Source of the DNA: Corbicula japonica
Lineage: Eukaryota; Mollusca; Bivalvia; Venerida; Cyrenidae
NCBI GenBank assembly: GCA_038501625.1
Contig: JAZAYU010000052.1
Location: 3,253,955-3,317,954 of the forward strand
Direction of reading: 5' to 3'
Length of the DNA stretch: 64,000 bases
Part shown: in pieces, positions 60,841-64,000 of the stretch
Layout of the letters: each line of letters opens with the position of its first letter
How positions within the stretch are numbered: the stretch's first letter is position 1
Notes under the pieces: generated by a model
The model's input: the letters and a program-made list of their open reading frames with translations, nothing else
What the model was told of the DNA's origin: nothing
Databases searched by the model: none
Position numbers and translations under genes: made by a program

Positions 60841-62084
60841 AAAAACCTTGGTTAGGTGCGGGTTCGCTTCCAGCTGGAGGCACTTTCATTTGATCTTCAG
60901 CTGTAATCTGTTATCTTCTTCTGTTAAACTGAAACACAAAAGAAAACAAAATACAATACAATGCCCTTAAGTGTGATTCGACCTTAACTCATTATCAAAA
61001 ATATGTCTTTAAAGAACTGACATTTAAATTAATGCTTAATTTTACTTTAAAGACGAATTTGTAAATGATATCAGATTCATACAGAGGTCTGTAGGTTTAA
61101 TTCAAGCCTGGTGATATTTCGGACAGTGTGTTGACAACTTGACTTTCCAGTCAACAGACCCCAAAGTATGTTGACATGAATTCAGTTTATGAGTGTGAAA
61201 TAAGTTAGAGCTAACTGCATTCAACAGACTATGTTCGAATCCGTCCGTTGAAGGGCAAGTCCGACTTAGTATACAGACTGAAGAATTTCTCGCTTGTATC
61301 AGATTTTAACTGAGGTCTGTAGATTAAATCTCAGCCTGGTTGTATATTCACTACTTGCCTCGGTAAACAGAATCGGTAGAATTATGTAAACATGTAATCT
61401 ATATCAACCGATTTGTTATTGTAAAGATATAATTATGAGTCAAATGTTTACTATTACCTTAAGTGGAATCTTCAGTCGAACGACGCAATCTTCAGCTGTT
61501 ATGGCGCAGTTTTCATCTGTTATGATGCAGCCTTCATCTTTTATGAAATTATGACCCAGTCTTCATATGTTATCTTCTTCTGTACAACTTAAAACAAAAC
61601 AAAGAATGAAAAACAACATAACGTTAACCTTAAAAATAACCGGCGACGGAAATTAACAAGGTATTGTAGTTGCTTCGTTTATAAAATATCTGATAAAGAA
61701 TGTCAGCTAAGTAAGTGCTGAATTATCATCACTAGAGTCAGACCGACGCTTGAAGGTTTAATCACAGCCAAGTGATATGTGACTGACCGCTCACCACCTG
61801 TCTTATACATTCAAAAGACTCAGTTAAAATCCCTAAACTAGGAACCTACATGTAGCCCAAGTTCTTCAAAGTATATCAACTGAAGAGTTTCTCAATTGCT
61901 CAATATTGATTTAATCTGAGGTCTAGGTTCAATACCTGCCTGATTGTATTGTGACAGTTTACTAACACCACTTGCCTCAGTTAATAGAATCAGTTAAATC
62001 TGTGCTAAAGATTAAAAATTGAGATTTGAGTCATTCTCACTTTTATACGTAATATTGGGGCCTTAAGGGGAAAGTTCCTTCGAT

Positions 62085-62255
62085 CGACGCAATCTGCATC
62101 TGTTCTGACACAATCTTCATCTGTTATGACGCAATCTTCATCTGTTATGACGCAATCTTCATATGTTATGACGCAATCTTCATCTGTTATGACGCAATCT
62201 TCATCTGTTGTGACGCAATCTTCATCTGTTATGACGCAATCTTCACCTCTTATCT
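62085..62255. repeat. 21-bp minisatellite, about 8 units
   Basis: Unit gacgcaatcttcatctgtta t, with units differing by one or two bases. A shorter relative (cagttttcatctgttatga) is at 61495-61580. It sits inside the ~650-bp repeats. Confidence 0.9.
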
Positions 62256-62639
62256 TCTTCTGTACAACCTAAAAGAAAAGAAAAAAAAACGAAATACAGC
62301 ACGAAGTTAACCTTAAAAATAACCGGCTAACCAACATAATTATAAGGTAGGTGTTACGCTTTACGAATTTCAAATCTGTTTACGAATGCCAGGTTAATAA
62401 CTGCTAAATTTTCATCACCAGATTCAGACCGACACCTGTACTTTACCAGCCTAGTGGTCTGTGACAGATCACCAACTGTCATGTACATTCAACGGACTCG
62501 GCTAAATCCTTGAATTAAGAATCTGCACGTAGCCCAAGTTTTTCAAAGTATACCAACTGAAGAGTTTCTCAATTGTATCAGATTTAAATTGAAGTTTGTA
62601 TGTTCAATCTCAGCCTGATTGTATTGTGACAGTTTGCTC

Positions 62640-62990
62640 ACCGTTTGCCTCAGTCAATAGACTCAGTTAAAATCTGTGCTGAAAATTATTACTTGAGATT
62701 TGAAACCGGTCTCGAATTTCAAGCATTTCAGACAATCAGATCCTTTTAATTTGAGATTGATTTCCATTCTCAGTTTACAATCTTGAAGTCTGAATAATTC
62801 TTATTAATTTCCACCTACATATAATTGTTGACCGCTTGCCTCAGTCAATAGACTCAGTTAAAATCTGTGCTGAAAATTATTATTTGAGATTTGAAACCAG
62901 TGTCAAATTTCAAGCATTTCAGACAATCAGATTTTTTAGATTTGAGACTGATTTCCATTCTCAGTTTTACAATCTTGAAGCCTGAATAAT
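62640..62990. repeat. ~190-bp tandem duplication with MITE remnants
   Basis: Both halves run from ttgcctcagtcaatagactc to gaataattcttattaatt. Each contains a decayed, internally deleted copy of the palindromic MITE (62692-62787 and 62883-62980), so the insertion came before the duplication. Confidence 0.8.
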
Positions 62991-63369
62991 TCTTATTAAT
63001 TCCACCTACATATTGTAACTGTACATACACACACCTAAGTGCATACGGGAAAGGTTAGATATTGCCTTTTATGGTAACTATCGGTGGACATTGCAATCTT
63101 CTTCTGTTGCTCAGGATATCAGCACTATACAGGCAGTTTGAAGGTGGTTTGAAGACTCGTCTGCAAAAATCTACGTATAATTAAAATCATTTGTGGACAC
63201 ATCCGGCGTTTCAATACGCTACCGGTATAAATTTTTGGAAGCTGCACCTAACATATAGACGCATTTGTTTTAAACGAAATGTAGATTAAAAGAGACAAGA
63301 AACTATTACATTATATTTTCTTGACACTCAGATACAAAAGTCTATGTCCATCAAGTATATTCATTCAAA

Positions 63370-64000
63370 ATTGCCACTGGGGGTTTAAACCAGGTTCTAG
63401 GGTGCACCAACCTCACACTTGCCCCAACAGGTTCTCGTATCACAAAGCAAGTACAAGTTGTCTTGGTGAAATAACAAATGCTTAGATGAGCAATTTAACA
63501 TAAATAAAGATGTCGTGGAAGCCAATCCTGACAAAATCTTTATGCCATGAATAGAAGAAAAGAATCTGCCTCTCGATATTTTACATGAGATACGTTGTTG
63601 TTGGTTAAGACAGTGAATTTTCTGAATGAATGCGAGTGGATGCAGCCAGCTTGCCTCCTGCAAATGATTACACGTCATATAGCTTGATTGATGTATTGGC
63701 TATTAAGTGTGTCATTATTAATTAAAAAGAATGAGTGGCTCCAGAAGGCTCCAGGGGGGATCGAACCCCCGACCTCCTGTTTACTAGACAGGCGCTCTAA
63801 CCACTGAGCTATGGAGCCTGTACATTTTTAGCCTTCCTTTTCATAAATTTATACAAAACCAGGTTTCGGTTTTGGATATTGTACATACAGATAGGTATGT
63901 TCAGTTACGAGTGTTAGCTTAAAGCCATATCTTAAATTATGCGAAAAAAGCAATGCACTCGAATGTGTATTTTTAATTCAAAAGAAGTCCGTTTAAACAA
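63370..64000. repeat. Segmental duplication, unit 2 (with tRNA-Thr)
   Basis: Repeats 53236-53855 and runs to the window edge, so its right border is not seen. Confidence 0.88.
63747..63818 (-). tRNA. tRNA-Thr (anticodon AGT), second copy
   Basis: Identical in all 72 positions, by eye, to the gene at 53609-53680, although the flanks differ at several places. A T run (tcattctttttaat) about 20 nt beyond the 3' end would serve as pol III terminator. Confidence 0.95.

Larger units (their letters stand above)
60850..63010. repeat. ~650-bp higher-order repeats
   Basis: The phrase atcttcttctgt...aaaacaaa recurs at about 60915, 61578 and 62262, with an earlier relative at 59985. The phrase cagcctg(g/a)ttgtat recurs at 61335, 61940 and 62612, and cttgcctcagt nearby. 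This gives a period of 610-690 bp in a satellite-like array. No coding signal. Confidence 0.65.

Noticed and set aside
60375..60970. Open frames of 60 and 145 codons
   Set aside because: Translated from a pyrimidine tract and (CTCA)n repeats; low-complexity Phe/Ser/Leu and His/Thr strings without start context.
63397..63678. 93-codon minus-strand frame
   Set aside because: Lies in the tRNA-bearing duplication; its counterpart at 53236-53550 does not keep the frame cleanly.

Overview
The window looks like nuclear DNA of a marine bivalve mollusc, possibly a venerid-type clam. The DNA is AT-rich. Genes are split into short exons by introns full of small elements. Several repeats have the look of bivalve families: a Pearl/Helitron-like element with a ~166-bp core array, elements opening with AGCTCGACTATTCGAA, and non-LTR retrotransposon remnants. 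The species assignment is inference.

Positions 1012-33453 (+) hold the 3' part of one large multi-exon gene; its 5' end lies outside the window. I place 28 exons by GT/AG borders and an unbroken reading frame, giving about 1,609 residues. Domain order: three PKD repeats, VWA1, Pro/Thr linker, VWA2, EGF1, VWA3, EGF2, two 36-nt micro-exons, VWA4, EGF3, VWA5, EGF4, VWA6. Every module border is phase 1, and all four EGF exons are exactly 114 nt, as expected of exon shuffling. VWA2, VWA5 and VWA6 keep good metal-binding (MIDAS) motifs; VWA1 and VWA4 have lost them. The product is most likely a secreted or extracellular-matrix adhesion protein, matrilin/collagen-VI-like in its VWA-EGF rhythm but with a PKD head. 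I do not know a named homologue.

The introns carry many mobile elements: a 411-bp hAT-like foldback with an 8-bp target duplication ending 55 bp before an exon, a 140-bp palindromic MITE present six or more times in the window, a 253-bp MITE, a 2-kb element with AAGGTCAAGGTCA arrays, a Pearl-like array, and a minisatellite of GTCACGTGAC palindromes. One 26-bp minisatellite spans a 5' splice site and repeats the donor five times.

From 33454 to 64000 genes are sparse. There is a tRNA-like SINE head (37405-37480), a candidate split C2H2 zinc-finger locus (40113-42207) whose first exon is also present as a near-identical inverted copy, a 33-bp minisatellite (42626-43050), a one-exon leucine-rich-repeat protein (45507-46817), a decayed LINE on the minus strand (55270-58185), two tRNA-Thr(AGT) genes on the minus strand inside a direct duplication 10.1 kb apart, and a satellite-like region (60000-63000) of simple repeats and ~650-bp higher-order units.
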